From Gammaproteobacteria bacterium (lineage in GTDB: Bacteria; Pseudomonadota; Gammaproteobacteria; Burkholderiales; Sulfuricellaceae): a stretch of DNA of 40,415 nt. Positions within the stretch are counted from its first letter, which is position 1. Each line of letters begins with the position of its first letter. The stretch is from NCBI GenBank assembly GCA_018823025.1, contig JAHJJI010000003.1:1-40415 (forward strand), written 5' to 3'. The translations under genes and the position numbers were made by a program. Shown in pieces: positions 23,449-31,409 of the stretch. The notes under the pieces are model-generated. The model made no database searches, had not been told where the DNA came from, and saw only the letters and a list, made by a program, of their open reading frames with translations.

Positions 23449-24228
23449 ATGAAAATCAAACAATATCAAGTTGACGCCTTTGCGACCAAAGCCTTTGAGG
23501 GCAATCCAGCTGCTGTGTGTCCGTTGGAAAACTGGCTGGACGATAGTTTGCTTCAAGCTATTGCAGAAGAAAACAACCTGTCTGAGACGGCCTTCTTTGT
23601 ACCTTCGGCCAAAGGGTTCAAGTTGCGTTGGTTCACTCCGGTCAAGGAAGTTGACCTATGTGGCCATGCCACTTTGGCAACAGCACATGTCATCTTTGAT
23701 ATTTTGGGTTATGCCAATCAGGTCATCATCTTTGAAACCCGTAGCGGTGAACTGTTCGTTCGAAGGAATGGGAAATTGTTGGAAATGGATTTCCCTGCAT
23801 CCCGACTAAAACCCTGCAAGATTTCAGATATTCTGGCACAAGGGCTAGGTCAGCGTCCTATTGAGGTATGGGCTGCTGAAGATTACCTGGCCGTATTCGA
23901 TAGTGAAGCTACCATTCGCGCCATCACACCGAATCAAGCACTGCTCGGCCAGCTTGATTTGCGTGGTGTCATCATTACTGCGCTCGGCGAAGATGTCGAT
24001 TTTGTCAGCCGCTTTTTCGCGCCCAAATTTGGTATCCCTGAAGACCCTGTTACAGGCTCCGCCCATTGTGAACTTGCACCATACTGGGCCAACAAGCTTG
24101 GCAAGAACATCCTGAGCGCCAAACAGGTTTCCAAGCGTGGTGGCAACATCGCTTGCGAGGTAAAAGGCGACCGAGTCATTCTCTCTGGTTGTGCCGTCAT
24201 ATTTATGGAAGCAGAAATTACCTTTTAA
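23449..24228 (+). CDS. PhzF-family isomerase/epimerase
   Basis: 259 aa with the PhzF signatures: VDAFATKAFEGNPAAVCPL at the N-terminus, NNLSETAFF carrying the conserved acid (Glu46), DLCGHATLATAH (69-80) and IPEDPVTGSAHC near residue 200. Family knowledge: a diaminopimelate-epimerase-like double fold catalysing proton shifts; PhzF itself acts in phenazine synthesis, but most homologues are general isomerases and no other phz gene is present. Phenazine synthesis is therefore not supported. It starts 86 bp after the TetR gene and is probably its co-transcribed or downstream target. Confidence 0.88.
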   Translation: MKIKQYQVDAFATKAFEGNPAAVCPLENWLDDSLLQAIAEENNLSETAFFVPSAKGFKLRWFTPVKEVDLCGHATLATAHVIFDILGYANQVIIFETRSGELFVRRNGKLLEMDFPASRLKPCKISDILAQGLGQRPIEVWAAEDYLAVFDSEATIRAITPNQALLGQLDLRGVIITALGEDVDFVSRFFAPKFGIPEDPVTGSAHCELAPYWANKLGKNILSAKQVSKRGGNIACEVKGDRVILSGCAVIFMEAEITF

Positions 24229-24480
24229 GCTTTTAGCTTTGCGGAAAACCGGGACGATTTGGGGGACGCTTGCCGAAATTGAAAGTAAAGTACGTTAAGC
24301 TGAAATGTGTCCATTTTAGGCACATAGAACCGACTGGCAGTTTGCAGAGCAGAGCCTATTCTGATGTGTTTTTGGCTATTGAGTGATGACAAACATGGGC
24401 ATAGCTCACATTGACACCCACCAGAGAAGCCCACTATGCACCTGCCGAATGCTAACCGGGACGCCCTGCGCAGTGGCTAG
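24229..24480. other. Non-coding stretch before the exbD fragment
   Basis: About 250 bp between the PhzF gene and the exbD-like fragment. It contains no convincing open frame. The composition changes here to a patchy, low-similarity sequence, compatible with the join between the SDR operon and the captured methionine island. Confidence 0.35.
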
Positions 24481-24621
24481 AGAAACAATGCGGTTGAAAG
24501 GAGCCTGCCAAGCGTGCATATCCGGGCGGACCGGCATGTTCATCACGAAGTGGTGGCCCAGGTTATGGCTGTTGCCGCCAACGCTGGGTTGGTTCGCATT
24601 GGTTTGGCCATTGATTTGCCG
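24481..24621 (+). pseudogene. Fragment of ExbD/TolR C-terminus
   Basis: Following an in-frame stop (24478-24480), the frame reads RNNAVERSLPSVHIRADRHV then HHEVVAQVMAVAANAGLVRIGLAID, an excellent match to the periplasmic C-terminal domain of ExbD/TolR (typically LHIRAD, then a helix ending VMDAxQxAGLxKVGFVTE). The N-terminal membrane helix and proton-channel Asp are missing, and no ExbB lies beside it. It ends next to the glyA stop in convergent orientation. It is a remnant, probably carried in with the glyA flank from a chromosome. Confidence 0.75.
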
Positions 24622-24631
24622 GCGCTGTGCA

Positions 24632-25879
24632 TCAACCGTAGACGGGAAACCGTTTTGTCAGCGCTGTCACCTGCTCTCGCACATGGCCAATGTTGGCCTC
24701 GTCGTGCGGATTCTCCAGCACGTCGGCGATCAGATTGCCGACTTGGCGCGCTTCCTCTTCCATGAAGCCGCGCGTAGTCATGGCCGGCGAACCTAAGCGG
24801 ATGCCCGAGGTGACGAAGGGCTTCTCCGGATCATTGGGAATGGCGTTCTTGTTGACCGTAATGTGCGCGTCACCGAGAATTTTCTCGGCTTCTTTGCCTG
24901 TGATCTTCTTGGCGCGCAGGTCAACCAGCATGACGTGGCTCTCTGTACGGCCAGAGACGATGCGCAAGCCGCGCCCGGTCAGTGCTTCGGCCAGCACGGC
25001 GGCATTCTTGACCACTTGTTGCTGGTAGGCCTTGAACTCTGGCGCCAGCGCTTCCTTGAAGGCCACGGCCTTGCCGGCGATCACATGCATCAGCGGACCG
25101 CCCTGGATGCCAGGGAAGATAGCCGAGTTTATGGCCTTCTCTTGCTCGGCCTTCATCAGGATCACGCCGCCGCGCGGGCCACGCAGGCTCTTGTGCGTGG
25201 TGGTGGTCACGAAGTCGGCATGTGGCACTGGATTCGGGTAGACGCCGGCAGCGATCAGGCCGGCGTAGTGGGCCATGTCGACCATGAAGTACGCGCCGAT
25301 GGAGCGAGCGACGCGGGCAATGCGCTCGAAGTCGATGCGTAGCGCGAAGGCGGAGGCGCCAGCGATAATCAGCTTGGGATTTTTCTCTTGGGCGAGCTTT
25401 TCGAGGGCTTCGTAATCGATATCTTCCTGTGTGTTCAGGCCATAGCTGATGGCGTTGAACCACTTGCCGCTCATGTTGAGTGACATACCGTGTGTCAGGT
25501 GGCCGCCTTCGGCCAAGCTCATGCCCATGATGGTATCGCCCGGCTTGAGCACGGCGAAAAACACGCCCTGGTTAGCCTGGGAGCCGGAATTTGGCTGCAC
25601 GTTGGCCGCCTCGGCACCGAACAGGAGCTTGACGCGGTCGATGGCGATCTGTTCGACGATGTCGACGTATTCACAGCCGCCGTAGTAACGTTTGCCAGGG
25701 TAGCCTTCTGCATATTTGTTGGTCAGTTGCGAACCCTGGACGGCCATCACGGCTGGTGAGGTGTAGTTCTCCGAGGCGATCAGCTCAATGTGATCTTCCT
25801 GGCGTTGGTTTTCCTGCTGGATGGCGGCGAAGATTTCGGGGTCGATCTGCTCGATCGTGTAGTGGCTGCGTTCAAACAT
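24632..25879 (-). CDS. glyA: Serine hydroxymethyltransferase GlyA
   Basis: 415 aa, full-length (E. coli GlyA 417). Catalyses serine plus tetrahydrofolate to glycine plus 5,10-methylene-THF. Visible motifs: [40 protein letters not shown], and the PLP lysine in [14 protein letters not shown] (Lys about 229), plus [18 protein letters not shown] second, plasmid-borne copy of a housekeeping enzyme would be unusual; it lies 102 bp downstream of metE, on the same strand, with an intervening terminator. In enteric bacteria MetR activates glyA as well as metE, which fits the nearby metR. Confidence 0.97.
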   Translation of the reverse strand: MFERSHYTIEQIDPEIFAAIQQENQRQEDHIELIASENYTSPAVMAVQGSQLTNKYAEGYPGKRYYGGCEYVDIVEQIAIDRVKLLFGAEAANVQPNSGSQANQGVFFAVLKPGDTIMGMSLAEGGHLTHGMSLNMSGKWFNAISYGLNTQEDIDYEALEKLAQEKNPKLIIAGASAFALRIDFERIARVARSIGAYFMVDMAHYAGLIAAGVYPNPVPHADFVTTTTHKSLRGPRGGVILMKAEQEKAINSAIFPGIQGGPLMHVIAGKAVAFKEALAPEFKAYQQQVVKNAAVLAEALTGRGLRIVSGRTESHVMLVDLRAKKITGKEAEKILGDAHITVNKNAIPNDPEKPFVTSGIRLGSPAMTTRGFMEEEARQVGNLIADVLENPHDEANIGHVREQVTALTKRFPVYG

Positions 25880-25934
25880 GGCGAAATTCCTGAATAAATA
25901 TCAGTCCCGAGGCAGTCTCAGGATGGTTTGATGG

Positions 25935-25969
25935 AAAACGCCGCGTTCATCAGGTCAATGTGCGCGGCG
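25935..25969 (-). terminator. Rho-independent terminator after metE
   Basis: On the minus strand CGCCGCG (25969-25963) pairs with CGCGGCG (25945-25939) across a 17-nt loop and is followed by TTTT (25938-25935). The hairpin lies just past the metE stop and before glyA, so metE and glyA are probably separate or partly coupled transcripts. Confidence 0.65.
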
Positions 25970-25981
25970 GATGGTATGGCT

Positions 25982-28273
25982 TCAGGCCGAAGCGCGCAGC
26001 GCCTTGGCCGCCGCCACCATGTTGGTCAGCGCCGGAATGACTTCGGCCCACTGGCGCGTCTTCAGACCACAGTCTGGATTGACCCACAGCCTCTCGACCG
26101 GAATGCGCTCGGCGGCCTTCTTCATCAGTTGCACGATATGCTCCTGTGTCGGGATGTTGGGCGAGTGGATGTCATACACGCCTGGACCGATTTCATTCGG
26201 ATACTTGAAATCGTCGAAAACATCGAGCAACTCCATATCCGAACGAGAGGTCTCGATCGTAATCACGTCCGCGTCCATGTCGGCGATCGAGGCGATGATG
26301 TCGTTGAACTCCGAGTAGCACATGTGCGTGTGGATCTGAGTTTCGTCTGCCACGCCATTGGCGGTGATGCGGAAGGACTCCACCGCCCAGTCCAGGTACT
26401 GCTTCCACTGCGACTTGCGCAGTGGCAAACCTTCGCGCAGGGCTGCCTCATCGATCTGGATCACCTTCACACCGGCCTTCTCCAGGTCCAGTACTTCTTC
26501 GCGTATGGCCAGCGCGAGTTGGTAGCAGGACACCGAGCGCGGCTGATCGTCGCGGACGAAAGACCAGTTCAGGATCGTCACCGGGCCGGTCAACATGCCC
26601 TTCATCGGTTTGCTGGTCAGCGACTGGGCGTATTTAATCCACTCGACGGTCATCGCCTTCGGACGACTGATGTCGCCGAACAGGATGGGCGGCTTCACGC
26701 AACGCGAGCCATAGGACTGCACCCAGCCGAACTGGCTGAAGGCGTACCCGTCGAGTTGCTCGCCGAAATATTCAACCATGTCGTTGCGCTCGGCTTCGCC
26801 GTGCACCAGCACGTCAAGCCCCAAGGCCTCCTGCTCGCGCACACTGCGAGTGATCTCAGCCTGCATGGCGACCTTGTAGCCTACTTCATCCAACTCCCCT
26901 GACTTGAACTGGCTGCGTGCCTGACGGATTTCCGCAGTTTGTGGGAAGGAACCGATGGTTGTGGTCGGATAAGCCGGCAGGTTCAGCAGGGCGGCTTGCT
27001 TCCTGGCGCGCGCCGGATAGGGACTTTTGCGCTGGCCCAGCGCCGGGTTGATGCTGGCGATGGCGGCCTTGACCGCCGGGTTGTTCACCAGCGGCGAGGC
27101 ACTGCGAGCGGCGATGGCGACCTGGTTGGCAGCCAGCTCAACCTTGACGGTATCACGACCCTTGTCTAGCGCGGTGGCCAAAACCTTCAGCTCGTCCAAC
27201 TTCTGCAACGCGAAAGCCAGCCATGACTTGATCTCGGAGTCCAGCTTCTGCTCGCTGACAAGATCTACTGGTACGTGCAGCAGCGAGCATGACGGAGCAA
27301 TCCACAACCGTTCTCCCAGTCGCTCTGCAATCGGCTCCAGCCAATTCAGCACAGCGCCGAGGTCGGTCTTCCAGATGTTGCGGCCATTGATCACTCCCAG
27401 CGACAGCACCTTGTGCGACGGCAGAAGGTTAAGGAGCGACGGAATCTCGTCACGCGCATTGATCGCATCAAGGTGCAGACCCGCAACCGGCAGATTACTA
27501 GCGAGATACAGGTTCTCCTGCAACGGCCCGAAATAGGTGGCCAGCAGCAACTTAACGCGGCTGGTTTTGAGGTGATGATAAGCAAGGTTAAACGCATGCT
27601 GCCAATCAGCGTCCAACTCGGTGACAAGCACTGGCTCATCGATTTGCACCCACTCCACACCCTGCGTGGCCAGTTGATCCAGCAACTCGACATAGACGGG
27701 CAACAAGCGCTCCAGTAAAGCCAGCTTGTTGGAGTCGTCCTTGGCCTTGCCCACCCACAAGTAGGTGACCGGGCCGATGATCACCGGCTTGGCATTGATG
27801 CCCTGCACCTTGGCCTCATTCAGCTGTTCCAATAGGCGTGAGGCGTCCAGCTTGAACTCGGTAGCGGCGGTGAACTCAGGGACAATGTAGTGGTAGTTGG
27901 TGTCGAACCACTTGGTCATCTCGCCTGCGGAAACACCGCCGCAGCAGCCCGCATGTTCTTCTGCTCCCACGGCTGAACGGCCGCGTGCCACGCGGAAGTA
28001 GTTGTCCAGTTGATCGCCGTGGAAGCCGCGCACTCGCTCGGGCAGATTACCCAGCGTGAAGCTCATATCCAGCACCTGATCGTAGAAGGCGAAATCTCCC
28101 ACCGGTACCAGGTCTAGGTGGGACTGGTTTTGCCAGTGGCGCTGGCGCAGTTGTGCGCCGAGCGCTTTCAACTCGTCACTGGAGGACTGTCCTTTCCAGT
28201 AAGACTCGAGGGCGAATTTCAGCTCACGCTTCGCGCCGATACGTGGAAAACCGAGATTATGTGTGGTGACCAT
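25982..28273 (-). CDS. metE: Cobalamin-independent methionine synthase MetE
   Basis: 763 aa, close to E. coli MetE (753). Transfers a methyl from 5-methyl-THF-polyglutamate to homocysteine. The N-terminus [19 protein letters not shown] is diagnostic, and the catalytic domain carries [29 protein letters not shown] and the zinc ligands in [11 protein letters not shown] and NPDCGLKTR. An insertion with [21 protein letters not shown] sits where others read [15 protein letters not shown]; this small Cys-containing change looks tolerated. Transcribed divergently from metR, whose product should activate it when homocysteine is high. Plasmid carriage suggests a benefit when B12 is lacking or MetH is inhibited. 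Confidence 0.97.
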   Translation of the reverse strand: MVTTHNLGFPRIGAKRELKFALESYWKGQSSSDELKALGAQLRQRHWQNQSHLDLVPVGDFAFYDQVLDMSFTLGNLPERVRGFHGDQLDNYFRVARGRSAVGAEEHAGCCGGVSAGEMTKWFDTNYHYIVPEFTAATEFKLDASRLLEQLNEAKVQGINAKPVIIGPVTYLWVGKAKDDSNKLALLERLLPVYVELLDQLATQGVEWVQIDEPVLVTELDADWQHAFNLAYHHLKTSRVKLLLATYFGPLQENLYLASNLPVAGLHLDAINARDEIPSLLNLLPSHKVLSLGVINGRNIWKTDLGAVLNWLEPIAERLGERLWIAPSCSLLHVPVDLVSEQKLDSEIKSWLAFALQKLDELKVLATALDKGRDTVKVELAANQVAIAARSASPLVNNPAVKAAIASINPALGQRKSPYPARARKQAALLNLPAYPTTTIGSFPQTAEIRQARSQFKSGELDEVGYKVAMQAEITRSVREQEALGLDVLVHGEAERNDMVEYFGEQLDGYAFSQFGWVQSYGSRCVKPPILFGDISRPKAMTVEWIKYAQSLTSKPMKGMLTGPVTILNWSFVRDDQPRSVSCYQLALAIREEVLDLEKAGVKVIQIDEAALREGLPLRKSQWKQYLDWAVESFRITANGVADETQIHTHMCYSEFNDIIASIADMDADVITIETSRSDMELLDVFDDFKYPNEIGPGVYDIHSPNIPTQEHIVQLMKKAAERIPVERLWVNPDCGLKTRQWAEVIPALTNMVAAAKALRASA

Positions 28274-28389
28274 GCTTATGCTTACCTTTACTTCGAATAA
28301 TTAGAGGAATGACATCATCTTAATAATCGCAATCAATGAAGTAAAATGGTATTATTTCAACAATCAATTAATTTTATTCATAGATACGT
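28274..28389. promoter_or_regulatory. metE-metR divergent promoter region
   Basis: 116 bp of AT-rich DNA between divergent metE and metR. TGAAGTAAAATGG... ...ATTATTTCA (28336-28360) resembles two separated halves of the MetR site TGAA-N5-TTCA, and further TGAA/TTCA halves occur nearby. Arrangement matches the classical MetR-controlled metE regulatory region; precise site spacing here is uncertain. Confidence 0.5.
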
Positions 28390-29277
28390 ATGCTTGAAAG
28401 ATCTCATCTAACGATCATTCGCGAAGTTGATCGGCAAGGCTCCCTGACAGCTGCTGCCGGCGTGTTATGCCTGACTCAGTCCGCCTTGAGCCATACGATG
28501 AAAAAACTGGAGCAGGCGCTGGGCACCGACATCTGGCTGCGCGAGGGGCGCAGCCTTCGCTTGACGCAGGCCGGCCAGTACCTGCTGGATGTGGCCAACC
28601 GACTGTTGCCTCAACTGGATCGGGCAGAAGAGCGCTTGAGTCAGTATGCTCAGGGGCAGCGCGGCACTCTGCGTATCGGCATGGAATGCCACCCCTGTTA
28701 CCAGTGGCTGCTCAAGATCGTTTCACCCTACTTGGCCCAGTGGTCGGACGTCGATGTGGACGTCAAGCAGAAGTTTCAGTTCGGAGGTATCGGCGCCTTG
28801 TTCGGTTTTGAAATCGATCTACTGGTAACGCCTGACCCCTTGTACAAGCCGGGACTGCGCTTCGAACCAGTGTTCGATTATGAACAGGTACTGGTCGTGA
28901 GCCGCCACCATGCTTTGGCCATGGCAACGCATGTCGAGCCGGAACAACTGAGTAGCGAGATACTGCTCACCTACCCGGTGGAAACTGACCGGCTGGATAT
29001 TTATAACCAGTTCCTCCAACCGGCAGGCATCAGCCCCAAACGCCACAAGGTCATTGAGACAACCGAGATCATGCTGCAAATGGTCGCCAGCGGGCGTGGT
29101 GTGGCGGCTTTACCGCGCTGGCTAGTGGAGAGGTATGCAAACGAGATGGAGGTTGTTCCTGTGCGGCTAGGTCAACAAGGGATTGCCAAACAGATTTTCC
29201 TTGGGGCACGCGAAGCGGACGCCAATATCGATTATTTGAAAGCCTTTTTTGAGTTGGCGCGACAACAGATGTCCTGA
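28390..29277 (+). CDS. metR: MetR, LysR-family activator of methionine genes
   Basis: 295 aa. LysR-type N-terminus: LTIIREVDRQGSLTAAAGVLCLTQSALSHTMKKLEQALG gives a helix-turn-helix at about 20-39, followed by a LysR substrate-binding domain (TLRIGMECHPCYQWLLKIV, FEIDLLVTPDP). This matches MetR closely, including the GMECHPCY(Q)W segment characteristic of the family. Divergent from metE. Family knowledge: homocysteine is the coactivator. It is transcribed toward the Nudix gene, which is convergent. Confidence 0.96.
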   Translation: MLERSHLTIIREVDRQGSLTAAAGVLCLTQSALSHTMKKLEQALGTDIWLREGRSLRLTQAGQYLLDVANRLLPQLDRAEERLSQYAQGQRGTLRIGMECHPCYQWLLKIVSPYLAQWSDVDVDVKQKFQFGGIGALFGFEIDLLVTPDPLYKPGLRFEPVFDYEQVLVVSRHHALAMATHVEPEQLSSEILLTYPVETDRLDIYNQFLQPAGISPKRHKVIETTEIMLQMVASGRGVAALPRWLVERYANEMEVVPVRLGQQGIAKQIFLGAREADANIDYLKAFFELARQQMS

Positions 29278-29369
29278 GTGAGCCGTCTTTCGAATGGTTT
29301 GCCTTAGTGTAGATTTCTACGACCGCTGCAACAGGCTTAGCGTGCTTTATTTTCCCTTTTCTGAGGCGG

Positions 29370-29765
29370 CTATATATAGGCAAACCCTTCGACGGCAGCC
29401 AAATAATTGTGATTGTTCTTATCTGGGAATAGCTGGTCGAGCTCTTCGCGACCCACCCAAAGAATTTCAGAGTTATCCAGCGGATCTGGTCTCAACGCCG
29501 TTCTTGGCACTTCTAAATGGACGGCATAGACAATGCCGAAGGTGCGGTGTTGGTTTTCGACGTATTCAAAAACGTGCAGTGGCTCTCCAGCTTGCACCTG
29601 TACACCGAATTCTTCTTCGATCTCACGATACAAGGCGGCCACAGGATATTCTCCGACTTCAACATGGCCGCCTGGCAGATGCAGTTGACCGGGGGCAGTG
29701 GATTTGGAGAGCGCTCGCAGGGAGACAAGAGCACGTCCTTCGCTATAAATGAAACCGGCGACCAC
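29370..29765 (-). CDS. Nudix hydrolase
   Basis: 131 aa from GTG at 29765; similarity to typical members (KHYVVVAGFI) suggests the true start may be slightly upstream, perhaps the ATT at 29786 behind GGGGGA. The Nudix box GGHVEVGEYPVAALYREIEE(EFGV) fits G-x5-E-x7-REUxEExGU with every key residue (residues 33-55). Family knowledge: hydrolyses nucleoside diphosphate-linked compounds such as oxidised nucleotides. It is the last gene of the metal island and may simply be a passenger; sanitation of oxidised nucleotides under metal stress is inference. Confidence 0.88.
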   Translation of the reverse strand: MVAGFIYSEGRALVSLRALSKSTAPGQLHLPGGHVEVGEYPVAALYREIEEEFGVQVQAGEPLHVFEYVENQHRTFGIVYAVHLEVPRTALRPDPLDNSEILWVGREELDQLFPDKNNHNYLAAVEGFAYI

Positions 29766-29811
29766 TACATAGTGCTTTACTTGAATCGAATGGAAGTCCC
29801 CCAGTCAAGAG

Positions 29812-30306
29812 CTAGTGCCCGCTGCCGTGAACATGCCTCTCCTGGACTTCCAGGTTCCCAACTTCGCATTCTTCCTGGTAATGGATGAATGCAAGGCGGA
29901 GTCGTTCCGACCAGCCTTCTCCCAAGCGGATGCCAATCTCGGCGATTTTCGCCTCAATTTGCTCGACCGTTACCTGCAACAGATCATATGTCAACTCTAC
30001 CCGATCCCCCTCGGCTAACACTTTCTTCACGCCCATCATGGCCACCAAAGTGTCGTTCAGAAGCAAAGCCTGATCGGTAGAAAGCGCAGGGGACAGATGC
30101 AAGCGGCGGCGCTTCAGCACTTCCATTCCATCCAGTTTTGGCGCCTTGCGTCCAGGAAAGCCCACGTACAGGTGTGGATGTGCGGTAAAGCTGTCCAGGC
30201 ATTGCTGTGAACAGAAAGCGTAATGGATGCCCAAATAAACGGTCTCGTTCTGGTGGGCAGTTACTTCCATTCCACATACAGGGTCTATCCGATGGCTATT
30301 GTCCAT
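29812..30306 (-). CDS. YHS-domain metal-associated protein
   Basis: 164 aa from the ATG at 30306, preceded by AGGACG; a longer frame exists but has no ribosome site. The N-terminal YHS domain reads IDPVCGMEVTAHQNETVYLG then YAFCSQQCLDSF (about 7-47), with the conserved Cys residues found in YHS domains of metal ATPases and mercury/copper genes. The rest is a helical region with an acidic C-terminus and a His-rich end (HVHGSGH). It lies in the metal-resistance cluster, between the Nudix gene and the methyltransferase-like gene. Likely metal binding or delivery to the P-type ATPase; inference. Confidence 0.75.
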   Translation of the reverse strand: MDNSHRIDPVCGMEVTAHQNETVYLGIHYAFCSQQCLDSFTAHPHLYVGFPGRKAPKLDGMEVLKRRRLHLSPALSTDQALLLNDTLVAMMGVKKVLAEGDRVELTYDLLQVTVEQIEAKIAEIGIRLGEGWSERLRLAFIHYQEECEVGNLEVQERHVHGSGH

Positions 30307-30470
30307 GATCGTCCTATCATTTACTTTAATTCGCCTGGCGCAGTTCAGTCTAATCACCAACAGGAGTGCAGCCAAATTGAGTAGTCAATATGGAAACACC
30401 CCAGCCTGCCGCAAGCCATAGCGCAGTCCAGAGACATCACCATGACCATTTGTTCATCATGCAAAATCCT

Positions 30471-31121
30471 TCATTTTTGGCTTGTGGCTGAGCCGTAGCG
30501 TGGAAAGAACGCCGGGGTGTCAGCGGCGTAACGCATATAGGCGTCGCCGAACTCGGCCGACACCTCGCGCTCTTCAATTCGCGCCAAGCGGACATACATG
30601 ACCACCAGCACCGGAAACATCGGCACGGTCAGCACGGTTGGCCACTGCAACAAGAAACCCAGCATGATCAGCACGAATCCGGCGTACTGGGGATGGCGGA
30701 TGCGCGCATAAGGCCCGGCCACTGCCAGGGTGTGGGTCTGCTGCACTTTGTAAAGCACCTTCCAGGAGTTCGCCAGCAGGATGAACCCGCCAAAGATCAG
30801 GATGTTGCTGAGTAGATGAAACGGTCCGAAATGGGGATGGCTGCGCCAGCCGAACAGTGCCTCCAACAAATGGCCCGCATCGTGGGAAAAAGGATCGAGG
30901 CCGGGATAGCGGCTTTGCAGCCAACCAGACAGCAGGTAGATGGTCAGCGGAAAGCCATACATTTCCGCGAAAAGCGCCACGATGAAGGCGGAGAACGCAC
31001 TGAACGAACGCCAGTCGCGCGGCGTTTTCGGCTTGGTGAAGCTGAATGCGAAGATGATGAACACCAGAGAGTTGATGATGACCAGCGACCACAGACCATA
31101 AGCATTTCCCGTGGAATTCAT
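30471..31121 (-). CDS. Isoprenylcysteine methyltransferase-like membrane protein
   Basis: 216 aa with about five membrane segments and the C-terminal ICMT/PEMT methyltransferase signature: GPYARIRHPQYAGFVL (RHPQY at 142-146) and IEEREVSAEFGDAYMRY (EER at 183-185). These bind S-adenosylmethionine in the family. Such proteins are repeatedly found next to copper P-type ATPase genes with DUF2933 and YHS genes; the methylated substrate in bacteria is unknown. The stop of the next upstream gene (DUF2933) overlaps its start, suggesting one transcript. Confidence 0.85.
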   Translation of the reverse strand: MNSTGNAYGLWSLVIINSLVFIIFAFSFTKPKTPRDWRSFSAFSAFIVALFAEMYGFPLTIYLLSGWLQSRYPGLDPFSHDAGHLLEALFGWRSHPHFGPFHLLSNILIFGGFILLANSWKVLYKVQQTHTLAVAGPYARIRHPQYAGFVLIMLGFLLQWPTVLTVPMFPVLVVMYVRLARIEEREVSAEFGDAYMRYAADTPAFFPRYGSATSQK

Positions 31122-31366
31122 TTTTCGCTCCTCTCTGAATTCTCATCATGCCCGCCGTGTGCTCCATGCCCTCCATGCCCTCCATGCATGAACAGATGCA
31201 TCAACGGACAGGCGAGTAGCAACAGAAACGGCAACGCCCCAAGCAGGTGGGCACGGTGTTCGGAAAACAGAAAAAAAGCGGCAATAGCCAGAAATGCAAC
31301 CAGAATCCAGTTGAATCCCCGTGGCGCACTATGTGCAGTATGTTCGATAGGTTCGTCATGTTCCAT
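31118..31366 (-). CDS. DUF2933 family small membrane protein
   Basis: 82 aa. Two hydrophobic stretches (WILVAFLAIAAFFLF and LLGALPFLLLLACPLMHLFM) are followed by a Gly/His tail (HGGHGGHGAHGGHDENS), the DUF2933 layout. The ATG is preceded by AAAGGGGAGCATC. It overlaps the methyltransferase-like gene by 4 nt. Found next to copper P-type ATPases in many proteobacteria; probably metal-interacting, function unproven. Confidence 0.85.
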   Translation of the reverse strand: MEHDEPIEHTAHSAPRGFNWILVAFLAIAAFFLFSEHRAHLLGALPFLLLLACPLMHLFMHGGHGGHGAHGGHDENSERSEK

Positions 31367-31409
31367 GATGCTCCCCTTTCAAAAAAGTTCACCTACACAA
31401 AACCCCAAC

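Noticed and set aside
23449-24228. Phenazine biosynthesis
   Set aside because: Only a PhzF-family gene is present. The family is broad and no phzA-E or phzG neighbour exists.
25928-26902. 324-residue open frame on the plus strand
   Set aside because: It lies antisense to the metE catalytic domain. Its Arg/His/Leu-rich composition is what a codon-biased complementary strand gives.
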